Part shown: positions 1-6,107 of the stretch, piece by piece | How positions within the stretch are numbered: the stretch's first letter is position 1 | Layout of the letters: each line of letters begins with the position of its first letter | Origin: Clostridiales bacterium | GTDB lineage: Bacteria > Bacillota > Clostridia > Oscillospirales > Oscillospiraceae | Reading direction: 5' to 3' | Length of the DNA: 11,068 nucleotides | Assembly: GCA_017577345.1 (NCBI GenBank) | Contig: PITX01000023.1 | Span: 1-11,068, forward strand | The notes under the pieces: model-generated | Seen by the model: only the letters and a program-made list of their open reading frames with translations | The model's database searches: none | Told to the model about the DNA's origin: nothing | Made by a program: the position numbers and the translations under genes

Positions 1-12
1 CCCATCAAATGC

Positions 13-50
13 AATGGCGTGACATTCCTGTCACGCCATTGCAGACTGTC
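13..50. repeat. Hairpin-forming direct repeat, copy 1
   Basis: A 38-nt sequence that recurs identically at 350-387. Its core is a perfect inverted repeat with arm AATGGCGTGACA and loop TTCC; in this copy the stem extends to 15 bp (10-24 pairing with 29-43). It ends in GACTGTC after the stem. No gene is visible on its left in the window, so it could be the terminator of an upstream gene or part of a dispersed intergenic repeat. The repetition itself is read directly from the sequence; any function is inference. Confidence 0.85.
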
Positions 51-349
51 AATAAAGCCTCAAATCGTCAAAATAAAGATTGGCGTTGACAATATTGTCA
101 TTGCGAGGTTTGCGGAGCAAACCGTGGGTGCGCAGCCGTTAGCGACGAAGGAGCGCTACGGATGCGGCCTACCCCCTGCGGGTACAATCTGTCCCTATAG
201 GTTTTGAATAATGTAACGAATATATATTTTGACTTACTTCGCAGTTTGCCCTCTACCGTACCTATGTACGCCGACGAGTGCAAACTGCTTGTCTTTGAGC
301 CTTTCTTAACAGCCTGTCAGCATGTCGAAAAGGCTTTTTCGACACGCTG
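51..349. other. Gene-free, repeat-rich intergenic segment
   Basis: No open reading frame here has a credible ribosome binding site or recognisable protein. The segment lies between two copies of a 38-nt direct repeat and contains several inverted repeats: GGTTTGC/GCAAACC (107-123), a nested dyad at 241-288, and a long stem at 317-350. The stretch beginning TGTCATTGCGAGG (97-109) resembles the GTCATTGCGAGG-type dispersed repeats found in many bacterial genomes; this is from memory and was not searched. The most economical reading is a composite of intergenic repeats downstream of the BMP lipoprotein gene. Confidence 0.6.
241..288. repeat. Nested inverted repeat
   Basis: The outer arms GCAGTTTGC (241-249) and GCAAACTGC (280-288) are perfectly complementary over 9 bp. 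Centred inside them is a second perfect dyad, CGTAC (257-261) and GTACG (266-270), with loop CTAT. The nested arrangement suggests a structured RNA or a palindromic intergenic repeat unit. No flanking gene starts close enough for it to be an obvious operator. Confidence 0.6.
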
Positions 350-350
350 A
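317..350. repeat. Long inverted repeat abutting the hairpin repeat
   Basis: TGTCGAAAA (323-331) pairs perfectly with TTTTCGACA (336-344) around a 4-nt GGCT loop, and the stem continues, after one A/C mismatch, with TCAGC (317-321) and GCTGA (346-350). It directly abuts copy 2 of the hairpin repeat. On the minus strand both hairpins follow the stop of the BMP lipoprotein gene at 393, so they may act as a transcription-ending or mRNA-protecting structure, although no clean U-tract follows either stem. Confidence 0.55.
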
Positions 351-387
351 ATGGCGTGACATTCCTGTCACGCCATTGCAGACTGTC
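350..387. repeat. Hairpin-forming direct repeat, copy 2
   Basis: Identical over 38 nt to positions 13-50. Here the stem is 12 bp (350-361 pairing with 366-377) because the bases outside the left arm differ from copy 1. It lies 5 nt beyond the stop codon of the minus-strand BMP lipoprotein gene and could serve as its 3'-end structure. The lack of a poly-U run makes it a poor classical terminator in either direction. Confidence 0.8.
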
Positions 388-392
388 GTACG

Positions 393-1385
393 TTATCTGG
401 TAGTATCTACCACGATCTCGCCGCTGACGATCTTGGCAGCCAGTGCTTCGATTTCAGCCTTGATCTCATCGGAAATCTGCTGCACAGCACCGTCATCGCC
501 GTAGCCGAGACCGACATAGCCGTTGCCCATATCTGCAACCCAGGTGGTGCCCAGCAGGGAGAGATCGCCCTCTTCAAATGCTTTGACTGCATCATAGATG
601 GAGTTGCCGACTTCCTTCTTCATGGAACAGGCAATCACATCCGGATTGATGTACTTCTGATCGGAGTCAACACCAATGGCAAGGAAGCCCTTTTCCTGTG
701 CTGCCTCGAATACGCCATCGCCTGCTGCAGAAGCGATCTGGAAGACGACATCCGCGCCTTCGTCATTCAGAGCGATCGCGCAATCCTTACCTGCGGCGGG
801 ATCATCATAGGAATTCGTATAGTTATGTACGACCTGAATGGAATCGGAATAGTACTTTGCGCCCTGCTCATAACCGACGATAAAGTCGTTGATGGTGTCG
901 CAGTCCTCGCCGCCGACCGCACCGACAACACCGCTCTCGGAAATCGCTGCTGCCGCATAGCCTGCAAGGAAGGAGCCTTCGTTCTGTGCATAGGTGATGT
1001 TCAGAATGTTTGCGACCGGAGCGGAGGTGGCATTGTCGATCCAGATCCACTTGACATCGGGATATTCCGGTGCGATGGTCTCAATGTCATAGAATTCCCA
1101 GCCGACACAGACAACGATATCCGCACCGTCTGCTGCGTTCTTCATCTGGGTATCATGGTTTTCGTTGTTGCATTCAATGTAGGTGACTTCTACGCCGAGG
1201 TCGGCTGCCAGACGGCCTGCACCCTCCTTGGAGGAGTCATAGAAGGAACGGTCACCGAACTTGCCGGCAACGACCAGCGCCAGCTTGGTGCCTTCGCCGT
1301 CGGGACCCGCTTCGCCGCCTTTGCACCCGGCAAAGACACAGGCGATCATAACAAGTGCAAGAAGCAATGCAATCATCTTTCTCAT
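393..1385 (-). CDS. BMP/PnrA-family nucleoside-binding lipoprotein (ABC transporter substrate-binding protein)
   Basis: A 330-residue predicted extracytoplasmic lipoprotein of the BMP (Med/PnrA) family, whose members bind purine nucleosides for ABC uptake systems. Residues 1-21 form a lipoprotein signal: basic Met-Arg-Lys start, hydrophobic core, and lipobox FAGC with the lipidated Cys at 21. The mature domain shows family landmarks: GKFGDRSFYDSS near its start, a GADIVVCVGWEF strand, GADVVFQIASAAGDGV, and AIGVDSDQ. The start at 1385 was preferred to an upstream in-frame ATG because GAGG lies 8 nt ahead of it, followed immediately by the signal peptide, and because the longer reading frame would begin upstream of the promoter. 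No permease or ATPase gene follows it in the window, so its transport partners are encoded elsewhere or it works alone. Family assignment is confident; the exact ligand is unknown. Confidence 0.9.
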   Translation of the reverse strand: MRKMIALLLALVMIACVFAGCKGGEAGPDGEGTKLALVVAGKFGDRSFYDSSKEGAGRLAADLGVEVTYIECNNENHDTQMKNAADGADIVVCVGWEFYDIETIAPEYPDVKWIWIDNATSAPVANILNITYAQNEGSFLAGYAAAAISESGVVGAVGGEDCDTINDFIVGYEQGAKYYSDSIQVVHNYTNSYDDPAAGKDCAIALNDEGADVVFQIASAAGDGVFEAAQEKGFLAIGVDSDQKYINPDVIACSMKKEVGNSIYDAVKAFEEGDLSLLGTTWVADMGNGYVGLGYGDDGAVQQISDEIKAEIEALAAKIVSGEIVVDTTR

Positions 1386-1409
1386 TTTTCTTACCTCACT
1401 ATCATATTC

Positions 1410-1443
1410 TTGTAAGAAGCACAATAATGCGCAGTTCTTACAA
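1410..1443 (-). promoter_or_regulatory. 5'-end stem-loop in the BMP lipoprotein leader
   Basis: On the minus strand TTGTAAGAA and TTCTTACAA (arms at 1435-1443 and 1410-1418) are perfectly complementary. Inside them GCGCA and TGTGC form a further 5 bp with one G-U pair around a TTAT loop. The stem begins about where transcription should start from the promoter at 1449-1477, so the mRNA would start with a hairpin. It could stabilise the message, or the dyad could be a repressor operator at the start site. The structure is seen; the role is inference. Confidence 0.6.
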
Positions 1444-1448
1444 TATAT

Positions 1449-1477
1449 ATTATAATAAACAGCAGGTGTTTCTTCAA
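1449..1477 (-). promoter_or_regulatory. Sigma-A-type promoter of the BMP lipoprotein gene
   Basis: Reading the minus strand, TTGAAG (1472-1477) and a perfect TATAAT (1449-1454) are separated by exactly 17 bp. This gives a leader of roughly 57 nt before the ATG at 1385. Confidence 0.8.
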
Positions 1478-1481
1478 GTAG

Positions 1482-1526
1482 AAAACGGAAATATGCCCCC
1501 TGCATGTCGCATAAATTTTCCGTTTT
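1482..1526. repeat. Dyad just upstream of the BMP promoter
   Basis: AAAACGGAAA (1482-1491) and TTTCCGTTTT (1517-1526) are perfectly complementary, with an inner TATGC (1492-1496)/GCATA (1509-1513) stem separated by a 3-nt bulge. It starts 4 bp beyond the -35 box of the BMP gene. On the plus strand a T-rich run follows (TTTTTATTTT), so it could also work as a terminator of plus-strand read-through. The role is undetermined. Confidence 0.4.
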
Positions 1527-1594
1527 TATTTTGGCGATTTTCAACAAAATGCCTGCCGCCGCGCTGCGTGTCGAAACGGCAGGGAAAAATAGGA

Positions 1595-1623
1595 TTGCAT
1601 TTTTCCGCCTGCGGTGATATAAT
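1595..1623 (+). promoter_or_regulatory. Promoter of tRNA-Gly
   Basis: TTGCAT (1595-1600), a 17-bp spacer, and TATAAT (1618-1623) with an extended -10 (TGA directly before the hexamer). The tRNA 5' end is 10 nt downstream of the -10, as expected for a tRNA gene with a very short leader. Confidence 0.85.
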
Positions 1624-1632
1624 TTGAGCCAT

Positions 1633-1706
1633 GCAGGTGTAGTTCATCGGTAGAACATCAGCTTCCCAAGCTGAATAGGGGGGTTCGACTCCCCTCACCT
1701 GCTCCA
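1633..1706 (+). tRNA. tRNA-Gly (anticodon CCC), CCA encoded
   Basis: A 74-nt cloverleaf can be drawn completely. The acceptor stem is GCAGGTG paired with CACCTGC; the D arm contains GTTC and GAAC around ATCGGTA; the anticodon stem is TCAGC/GCTGA with loop TTCCCAA, giving anticodon CCC (reads GGG glycine codons). The variable loop has 4 nt, and the T arm has loop TTCGACT on a stem of G residues pairing with CCCC and a terminal G-U. The discriminator is T and CCA is encoded at 1704-1706. It has its own promoter (1595-1623) and is followed at once by a strong terminator. Part of its 3' end is repeated at 1840-1861. Confidence 0.95.
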
Positions 1707-1746
1707 AAAAGGACGGAGGGTACTGTGTGCCCTCCGTCCTTTTTGG
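1704..1746 (+). terminator. Intrinsic terminator after tRNA-Gly
   Basis: A 17-bp perfect inverted repeat: arms at 1704-1720 and 1730-1746 with GC core GGACGGAGGG/CCCTCCGTCC and a 9-nt loop. The core is flanked by A5 and T5, so the structure can terminate in both directions. The left arm begins in the CCA of the tRNA. Confidence 0.9.
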
Positions 1747-1765
1747 AGAAAATGCATTCAAATAC

Positions 1766-1832
1766 AACAGTCCGGTGGACTGTTGGCGCCGGCGTTTCTG
1801 CCGGTGCCACCTTAATTTTGCCATCGGCAAAA
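1766..1832. repeat. Three-hairpin palindromic element
   Basis: Three consecutive hairpins lie in 67 bp: AACAGTCC/GGACTGTT (1766-1784, loop GGT), GGCGCCGGC/GCCGGTGCC (1785-1808, one G-T pair, loop GTTTCT) and TTTTGCC/GGCAAAA (1816-1832, loop ATC). The hexamers TGCATT (1753-1758) and AATGCA (1832-1837) form short inverted ends around it. There is no coding potential. It resembles a REP/MITE-like intergenic repeat of the kind dispersed in clostridial genomes, but no second copy is in the window to prove this. Confidence 0.6.
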
Positions 1833-1839
1833 ATGCAAA

Positions 1840-1861
1840 CGACTCCCCCTCACCTGCTCCA
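1840..1861 (+). repeat. Partial duplicate of the tRNA-Gly 3' end
   Basis: This repeats tRNA positions 1686-1706, from the T-loop CGACT through CACCTGCTCCA, with one additional C in the C run. No acceptor 5' half, D arm or anticodon arm precedes it, so it is not a functional tRNA gene. The 155-bp spacing and the 3'-end location match the footprint of site-specific integration at a tRNA gene, or the remnant of a deleted tandem tRNA copy. Confidence 0.8.
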
Positions 1862-1863
1862 TA

Positions 1864-1890
1864 AAGGAGCTGTTGTTTTTACAGCTCCTT
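1864..1890. terminator. Stem-loop between the tRNA remnant and spoVT
   Basis: AAGGAGCTGT (1864-1873) and ACAGCTCCTT (1881-1890) form a perfect 10-bp stem with a T-rich 7-nt loop, immediately beyond the spoVT stop codon. It may end spoVT transcription, or it may have been the original terminator of the tRNA. No good U-tract follows in either direction, so efficiency is uncertain. Confidence 0.55.
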
Positions 1891-1891
1891 C

Positions 1892-2434
1892 TCAGTTCTC
1901 CATTTGCTTTCCGAGGAAGCCCGCGACCGTCTGCGCCAGCTTCTGTTCCGACTCGGTCGGTGCGCTGTCATCCTCATTCAGCAGGAGCATCACGCAGCCC
2001 ATCAGATCGCCCTCGGCAATGATCGGTGCGGCAACGCCCAGATGATAGCGGTCAACGGTTTCCGCCGGACGCAGACGCGTTTCTCCGGCGCGGTAGCGGT
2101 AGCTCTTGCGCTGCTCCATGAGCTGCTCCAGCTCGGCGGAGTTGCGCTTTTCCAGCAGCTCGCGCTTCGGTGCACCTGCCACGGCAATAATGGAATCCCG
2201 GTCGGATACCGCAGCGATGTGTCCCGTATTTTTCCCGATGGACTCACAGATCTGCGCCGCAAAATCCTGCAAATCGCCCATCGGCGAATACTTCTTAAAA
2301 ATGACCTCTCCATCCTTCTCCGTATAGATCTCCAACGGGTCACCCTCGCGGATGCGCAGGGTGCGGCGGATCTCCTTGGGAATGACCACACGGCCGAGGT
2401 CGTCAATGCGGCGGACAATTCCGGTTGCTTTCAT
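1892..2434 (-). CDS. spoVT: SpoVT-like AbrB-family sporulation transcription regulator
   Basis: A 180-residue regulator matching SpoVT in length and architecture. Residues 1-50 are an AbrB/SpoVT swapped-hairpin DNA-binding domain: MKATGIVRRIDDLGRVVIPK followed by EIRRTLRIREGDPLEIY. Residues of about 55-178 form a GAF-like sensory domain, with the PIIAEGDLMGCVMLLL stretch typical of a late GAF strand. In Bacillus, SpoVT is a forespore regulator downstream of sigma-G; the same role here is inferred from homology. The start is supported by AAAGGAG about 9 nt upstream of the ATG. It is divergent from the DUF3592-like gene, with 200 bp between them. A weak sigma-A-like promoter may exist, but no convincing sigma-G promoter was found. 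AbrB-type paralogues without a GAF domain are shorter, which favours SpoVT. Confidence 0.92.
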   Translation of the reverse strand: MKATGIVRRIDDLGRVVIPKEIRRTLRIREGDPLEIYTEKDGEVIFKKYSPMGDLQDFAAQICESIGKNTGHIAAVSDRDSIIAVAGAPKRELLEKRNSAELEQLMEQRKSYRYRAGETRLRPAETVDRYHLGVAAPIIAEGDLMGCVMLLLNEDDSAPTESEQKLAQTVAGFLGKQMEN

Positions 2435-2570
2435 ATCTCAAATCTCCTTTGCTGCTCTTTCTTGCATTTCTATTGTCTGCAAACAATGGGGAATTATGCA
2501 ACCGCCTGCCGCAGAAGCACAAGATAATTGCGTCTGTCGAAAACCGGCACAAAAATTGAAAGTAGGAATC

Positions 2571-2599
2571 TTGCAAAAATGCGGCAATTTTGCTATGAT
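2571..2599 (+). promoter_or_regulatory. Promoter of the DUF3592-like gene
   Basis: TTGCAA (2571-2576), a 17-bp spacer and TATGAT (2594-2599), with an extended -10 element TGC immediately upstream. The ATG at 2635 lies 35 nt after the -10. Confidence 0.75.
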
Positions 2600-2634
2600 A
2601 GTTTTGATGAGTATCGGAATGATCGGAGGGCAGA

Positions 2635-3027
2635 ATGTCGGACTTGTATTTTTTGATATTTGGGATCATCTGCGCTCTGATCGGCGGCGTTTTGATCGTT
2701 CTGAACATCCACATGATCTTCGGATGCAGAATGAAAATATGCGCAGCGATCACCGCGATCAAGCGGGAATCGACGGTCATTCGCGGCTCGACCGTGCACA
2801 CCTACCGTCCCGCGTTTACCTATACCGTGGACGGTAGCACCTATCACGGGACATGCCCGTTTACCTCCTTCAAAAAGGAAAAATATGCTGTCGGTGACGC
2901 TTTGCAGATATTCGTCAGCAAGGCAGATCCGTCGCAGTACCGTTTCAAGGGCAAGATTGGGCTGCTGACCACCGGGATGATCCTTCTCGGCATCGGGCTG
3001 CTCTTTATAATTCTGTATTGGCTGTAA
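2635..3027 (+). CDS. DUF3592-like membrane protein
   Basis: A 130-residue protein with a hydrophobic segment at each end (about 5-29 and 108-129) and a beta-rich soluble part between. The central part carries YRPAFTYTVDGSTYHGT and a following YAVGDALQIFVSKADPSQYRF, the pattern seen in DUF3592 proteins (a 'P-x-F-x-Y-x-V-D-G' strand, then 'vGd-v-v-y-p-P'). The function of the family is unknown. GGAGGG lies 4 nt ahead of the ATG and a good promoter precedes it. Rubrerythrin starts 70 bp downstream on the same strand without a clear terminator between, so the two may be co-transcribed. The family call is by motif recognition only. Confidence 0.75.
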   Translation: MSDLYFLIFGIICALIGGVLIVLNIHMIFGCRMKICAAITAIKRESTVIRGSTVHTYRPAFTYTVDGSTYHGTCPFTSFKKEKYAVGDALQIFVSKADPSQYRFKGKIGLLTTGMILLGIGLLFIILYWL

Positions 3028-3097
3028 ACCGTAATCTACGGGCTCCGGGATATGCTCCGGATACCGCGAAAATAACCAAACAACGGAGGAAATGACG

Positions 3098-3637
3098 ATG
3101 GCAACAAAGTACGCAGGCACACAGACAGAGAAAAACCTGGAGGCAGCATTTGCCGGAGAATCCCAGGCGAGAAACAAGTACACCTATTTTGCATCCAAGG
3201 CGAAGAAGGAAGGCTTTGAGCAGATTTCAGCACTGTTTCTGAAGACTGCCGACAACGAAAAAGAACACGCTAAGATGTGGTTCAAGGAGCTGAACGGCAT
3301 CGGCTCCACCGCAGAAAACCTTGCTGCTGCCGCAGACGGCGAAAACTACGAGTGGACAGACATGTATGAGGGCTTTGCCGTGACTGCCGAAAAAGAGGGC
3401 TTCCCGGAGCTTGCGGCAAAATTCCGTCTGGTCGCGGCGATCGAGAAGCATCACGAGGAGCGTTACAGAGCACTGCTGCACAATATCGAGGTGCAGGAGG
3501 TCTTCGCAAAGAGCACTGTGAAGGTCTGGGAATGCCGCAACTGCGGTCACATCGTGGTCGGCGAAAAAGCACCGGAGATCTGCCCGACCTGTGCACATCC
3601 GCAGGCATATTTCGAGGTCCACGCTGAAAATTATTAA
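3098..3637 (+). CDS. rbr: Rubrerythrin
   Basis: A cytoplasmic non-haem iron protein that reduces hydrogen peroxide with electrons from rubredoxin or NADH-linked donors, protecting anaerobes from oxygen. At 179 residues it has the classical two-domain form. The ferritin-like diiron domain (about 1-138) has ligand motifs with E21 ([11 protein letters not shown]), E54 and H57 ([11 protein letters not shown]), E98 (TAEKEGF) and a helix with E116 and H119. The C-terminal rubredoxin-like domain (about 142-179) has the two CxxC pairs C146/C149 and C162/C165 binding one Fe. An ATG 6 nt upstream is in frame, but GGAGG (3085-3089) sits only 2 nt before it and 8 nt before the ATG at 3098, so the latter is chosen. 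No clear promoter of its own was seen. Confidence 0.95.
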   Translation: MATKYAGTQTEKNLEAAFAGESQARNKYTYFASKAKKEGFEQISALFLKTADNEKEHAKMWFKELNGIGSTAENLAAAADGENYEWTDMYEGFAVTAEKEGFPELAAKFRLVAAIEKHHEERYRALLHNIEVQEVFAKSTVKVWECRNCGHIVVGEKAPEICPTCAHPQAYFEVHAENY

Positions 3638-3647
3638 GGGCGAAAAT

Positions 3648-3678
3648 ACGGAGCAGAGAAAAAACTCTGCTCCGTTTT
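3648..3678. terminator. Shared terminator between convergent rbr and metG
   Basis: A perfect 11-bp stem ACGGAGCAGAG/CTCTGCTCCGT (3648-3658 and 3665-3675) with an A6 loop. It is followed by TTTATATT on the plus strand and by ATTTT on the minus strand. It fits bidirectional termination between the two converging genes. Confidence 0.88.
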
Positions 3679-3681
3679 ATA

Positions 3682-5631
3682 TTATACCAATCTGGCGCCG
3701 GCGGGGATGCTGTCGTCCAGCATGACAAGGTTCAGCTTGTCGCCGCGCTCGGCGGACAGCAGCATACCGCACGACTCCTGCCCCATCATCTTACGCGGCG
3801 GCAGGTTGGTCACGGCAACCAGTGTCTTGCCGATCAGCTCCTCCGGCTTGTAGAATTTTGCAATACCGGAAAGGATCTGGCGTGGGGTATCCGTGCCGTC
3901 ATTGAGCGTGAATTTCAGCAGCTTTTCCGACTTTTTGACATTCTCACAGGTCAGAACCTTGACGACTGTCATCTCCACCTTGCAGAATTCGTCAAAGGAG
4001 ACGGGAGGCAGAGGCTCGGGCAGGGGATCCTCCGCAGGCTCTTCCGGCTTGGCATTCAAGGCTTCCAGCTCTGCCAGCTCCTTTTCCGCGTCGATGCGCG
4101 GGAACAGGGCAGGACCTGCGGTAACGGTCGTCTGTGCATCCAGCTTGCCGTAAACGCACAGGTCGTCCCAGTCATATGTCTCTGCGCCGATGCGGTTTCT
4201 GATCTCCTCCGCAGTCGCGGGCATGAACGGTGTCAAAAGACCGGCACAAATGCGGACAGTCTCCAACAGATTATACATCACGCGGGCAAGTCTTGCCTTT
4301 TTGCTCTCATCCTTGGCAAGCACCCACGGTGCGGTCTCGTCAATATATTTATTGGCGCGGGAAATGACGGCGAAAACCTCGCTCAGCGCATTCTGGAACG
4401 CATAGTGCTCCATCTGCTCCTCGTATTTTCCGTGCAGCTCGGATGCCATGGCGATCAGCGCATCGTCCAGCGCAGGGTCAGCTTCCTGCTCGGCAGGCAG
4501 CTTGCCGCCGAAATATTTCTGCACCATCGCAACGGTGCGCGAAACAAGGTTGCCCAGATCATTCGCAAGATCGGTATTGATGCAGGAGATCAGCAGCTCG
4601 TTGGAGAAGTTGCCGTCTGAGCCGAACGGGAAGGTGCGCATCAGGAAGAAGCGCAGGGCATCCGTGCCGTAACGCTCCGCCAGCAGATACGGATCGACCA
4701 CATTGCCCTTGGACTTGGACATCTTGCCGCCGTCTAAAAGCAGCCAGCCGTGACCGTAGACCTTCTTCGGCAGCGGCATACCCATGCTCATCAGCATGGC
4801 GGGCCAGATGATGGAATGGAAACGAACGATCTCCTTGCCGACAAAATGCACATCGGCAGGCCAGTAGTCCTTGTAGTCGTCATATTTGTCGTTCATGAAG
4901 CCCAGTGCGGTGGTGTAGTTGAACAGCGCGTCCACCCACACATAGACCACATGACCCGGATCGAAATCGACAGGAACGCCCCAGGTGAAGCTGGTGCGCG
5001 ATACGCACAGATCCTCCAGACCTGCGTCGATGAAGTTGTTGACCATCTCATTGACACGGCTGCGCGGCTCTAAGAAGTCCGTCTCGGTCAGGAGCTTGCG
5101 GACAGGCGCAGCGTACTTGGAAAGGCGGAAGAAATAGGCTTCCTCCTCTGCGGGCTGACATTCGCGGCCGCAGTCGGGGCATTTGCCGTCCTTGAGCTGG
5201 CTCTCCGTCCAGAATGATTCGCACGGCGTGCAGTACATCCCCGTATACTTTCCCTTATAAATATCGCCCTTGTCGTACATTGCCTTGAAGATCTTCTGAA
5301 CGGAGGCAACATGGTAGTCATCCGTCGTGCGGATGAAGCGGTCATAGGAAATGTTCATCAGCTTCCACAGATCCAGTACGCCCTTTTCCCCCGTGACGAT
5401 GTTGTCGACAAACTGCTGCGGCGTGATGCCTGCATTCTTTGCCTTCGTCTCGATCTTTTGTCCGTGCTCATCCGTGCCCGTCAGGAACATGACATCGTAG
5501 CCGCGCAGACGCTTGTACCGCGCCATCGTATCGGTCGCTACGGTGCAGTAGGAATGACCGATATGCAGTTTGTCCGAGGGATAGTAGATCGGGGTGGTAA
5601 TATAAAATTTCTTTTTGCAGGAATCACACAT
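3682..5631 (-). CDS. metG: Methionine--tRNA ligase
   Basis: Cytoplasmic class I aminoacyl-tRNA synthetase charging tRNA-Met, 649 residues. The Rossmann catalytic core has HIGH at 23-26 (KLHIGHSYCT) and the KMSKS loop at 303-307 (GGKMSKSKGN). A zinc knuckle in the connective insertion has C134/C137 and C151/C154. The anticodon-binding helical domain follows, and residues 544-649 form a C-terminal OB-fold tRNA-binding domain of the Trbp111/EMAP type (KVEMTVVKV, SGIAKFY, NLPPRKMMGQESCGMLL), which supports dimerisation in many bacterial enzymes. The reading frame extends 35 codons further upstream into the VanZ gene, but AAGGA about 8 nt before the ATG at 5631 and the usual N-terminus support this start. 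It lies 26 nt behind the VanZ-like gene, probably in one transcript. No T-box leader is visible. It ends at the shared terminator. Confidence 0.97.
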   Translation of the reverse strand: MCDSCKKKFYITTPIYYPSDKLHIGHSYCTVATDTMARYKRLRGYDVMFLTGTDEHGQKIETKAKNAGITPQQFVDNIVTGEKGVLDLWKLMNISYDRFIRTTDDYHVASVQKIFKAMYDKGDIYKGKYTGMYCTPCESFWTESQLKDGKCPDCGRECQPAEEEAYFFRLSKYAAPVRKLLTETDFLEPRSRVNEMVNNFIDAGLEDLCVSRTSFTWGVPVDFDPGHVVYVWVDALFNYTTALGFMNDKYDDYKDYWPADVHFVGKEIVRFHSIIWPAMLMSMGMPLPKKVYGHGWLLLDGGKMSKSKGNVVDPYLLAERYGTDALRFFLMRTFPFGSDGNFSNELLISCINTDLANDLGNLVSRTVAMVQKYFGGKLPAEQEADPALDDALIAMASELHGKYEEQMEHYAFQNALSEVFAVISRANKYIDETAPWVLAKDESKKARLARVMYNLLETVRICAGLLTPFMPATAEEIRNRIGAETYDWDDLCVYGKLDAQTTVTAGPALFPRIDAEKELAELEALNAKPEEPAEDPLPEPLPPVSFDEFCKVEMTVVKVLTCENVKKSEKLLKFTLNDGTDTPRQILSGIAKFYKPEELIGKTLVAVTNLPPRKMMGQESCGMLLSAERGDKLNLVMLDDSIPAGARLV

Positions 5632-5657
5632 GACTGATCCTTCTTTCCAAAATGTAG

Positions 5658-6074
5658 TTACGATTTCTTTTTCCGCAGACGGAAAAACAGGTAAATGATC
5701 AGCGTGCCGACAATGACGCCGGACAGGTCGATCCACACATCTCTGACATTGCCGCTGCGTCCGGGGACAAAGAGCTGAAGCGTCTCATCGCACAGGGCGA
5801 TCAACAGACCGCAGGCGATCGGCTTGAGCAGCAGGAAGTTTCGCATCCGGTAAAACATCCCCGTCATCAGGAAGCCGAGCAGTGCAAATTCCGCGAAGTG
5901 ACCGCACTTGCGCAGGATCCGGTTCGTCATCCACGGCAAAATTTTCTGGATATAGTACAAAAGGCCGAGGCTTTCGGCATCGCTTTGCGCGGCAGGTCTG
6001 GAAGAATGCCAGAAAATCACGCCGATCCACACGGCGGTAAACAGCAGCCAGAGCCAGAATTTTTTCTTTTTCAT
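5658..6074 (-). CDS. VanZ-like family membrane protein
   Basis: A 138-residue integral membrane protein with about four hydrophobic segments (roughly 5-22, 60-76, 83-98, 114-131) and a basic C-terminus. It carries VanZ-like signatures: FWHSSRPA after the first helix, KCGHFAEFALLGF in the second, and CDETLQLFVPGRSGNVRDVW leading to a conserved Asp-Leu-Ser-Gly in the fourth. VanZ of enterococci contributes to teicoplanin resistance by an unsettled mechanism; most family members, including this one, have no known role, so no resistance function is claimed. The start at 6074 is supported by GGAGGG 7 nt upstream and by the promoter at 6108-6136; the much longer upstream reading frame is only the antisense of metF. 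metG follows in the same transcript. Confidence 0.87.
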   Translation of the reverse strand: MKKKKFWLWLLFTAVWIGVIFWHSSRPAAQSDAESLGLLYYIQKILPWMTNRILRKCGHFAEFALLGFLMTGMFYRMRNFLLLKPIACGLLIALCDETLQLFVPGRSGNVRDVWIDLSGVIVGTLIIYLFFRLRKKKS

Positions 6075-6107
6075 GCCGATTCCCTCCGAGCTTCGAAAAT
6101 CGGAAAT

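Noticed and set aside
13..387. CRISPR-like array
   Set aside because: There are only two copies, the spacing is about 300 bp, and each unit is itself a complete hairpin. No further repeats or cas genes are present.
825..1415. Plus-strand reading frame of 196 codons opposite the BMP lipoprotein gene
   Set aside because: It is a shadow of a clear BMP-family gene, with no initiation signals and no family resemblance.
1840..1861. Second tRNA gene
   Set aside because: Only the T-loop to CCA portion exists; the upstream bases cannot form the rest of a cloverleaf.
2441..2530. Sigma-G promoter upstream of spoVT
   Set aside because: A GCATA-like -35 is present, but the -10 candidate CAATAGA is a poor match and the spacing is off by one or two bases.
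3006..3011. TATAAT at the end of the DUF3592-like gene as a rubrerythrin promoter
   Set aside because: The hexamer is perfect, but no acceptable -35 lies 16-18 bp upstream, so a separate promoter was not annotated.
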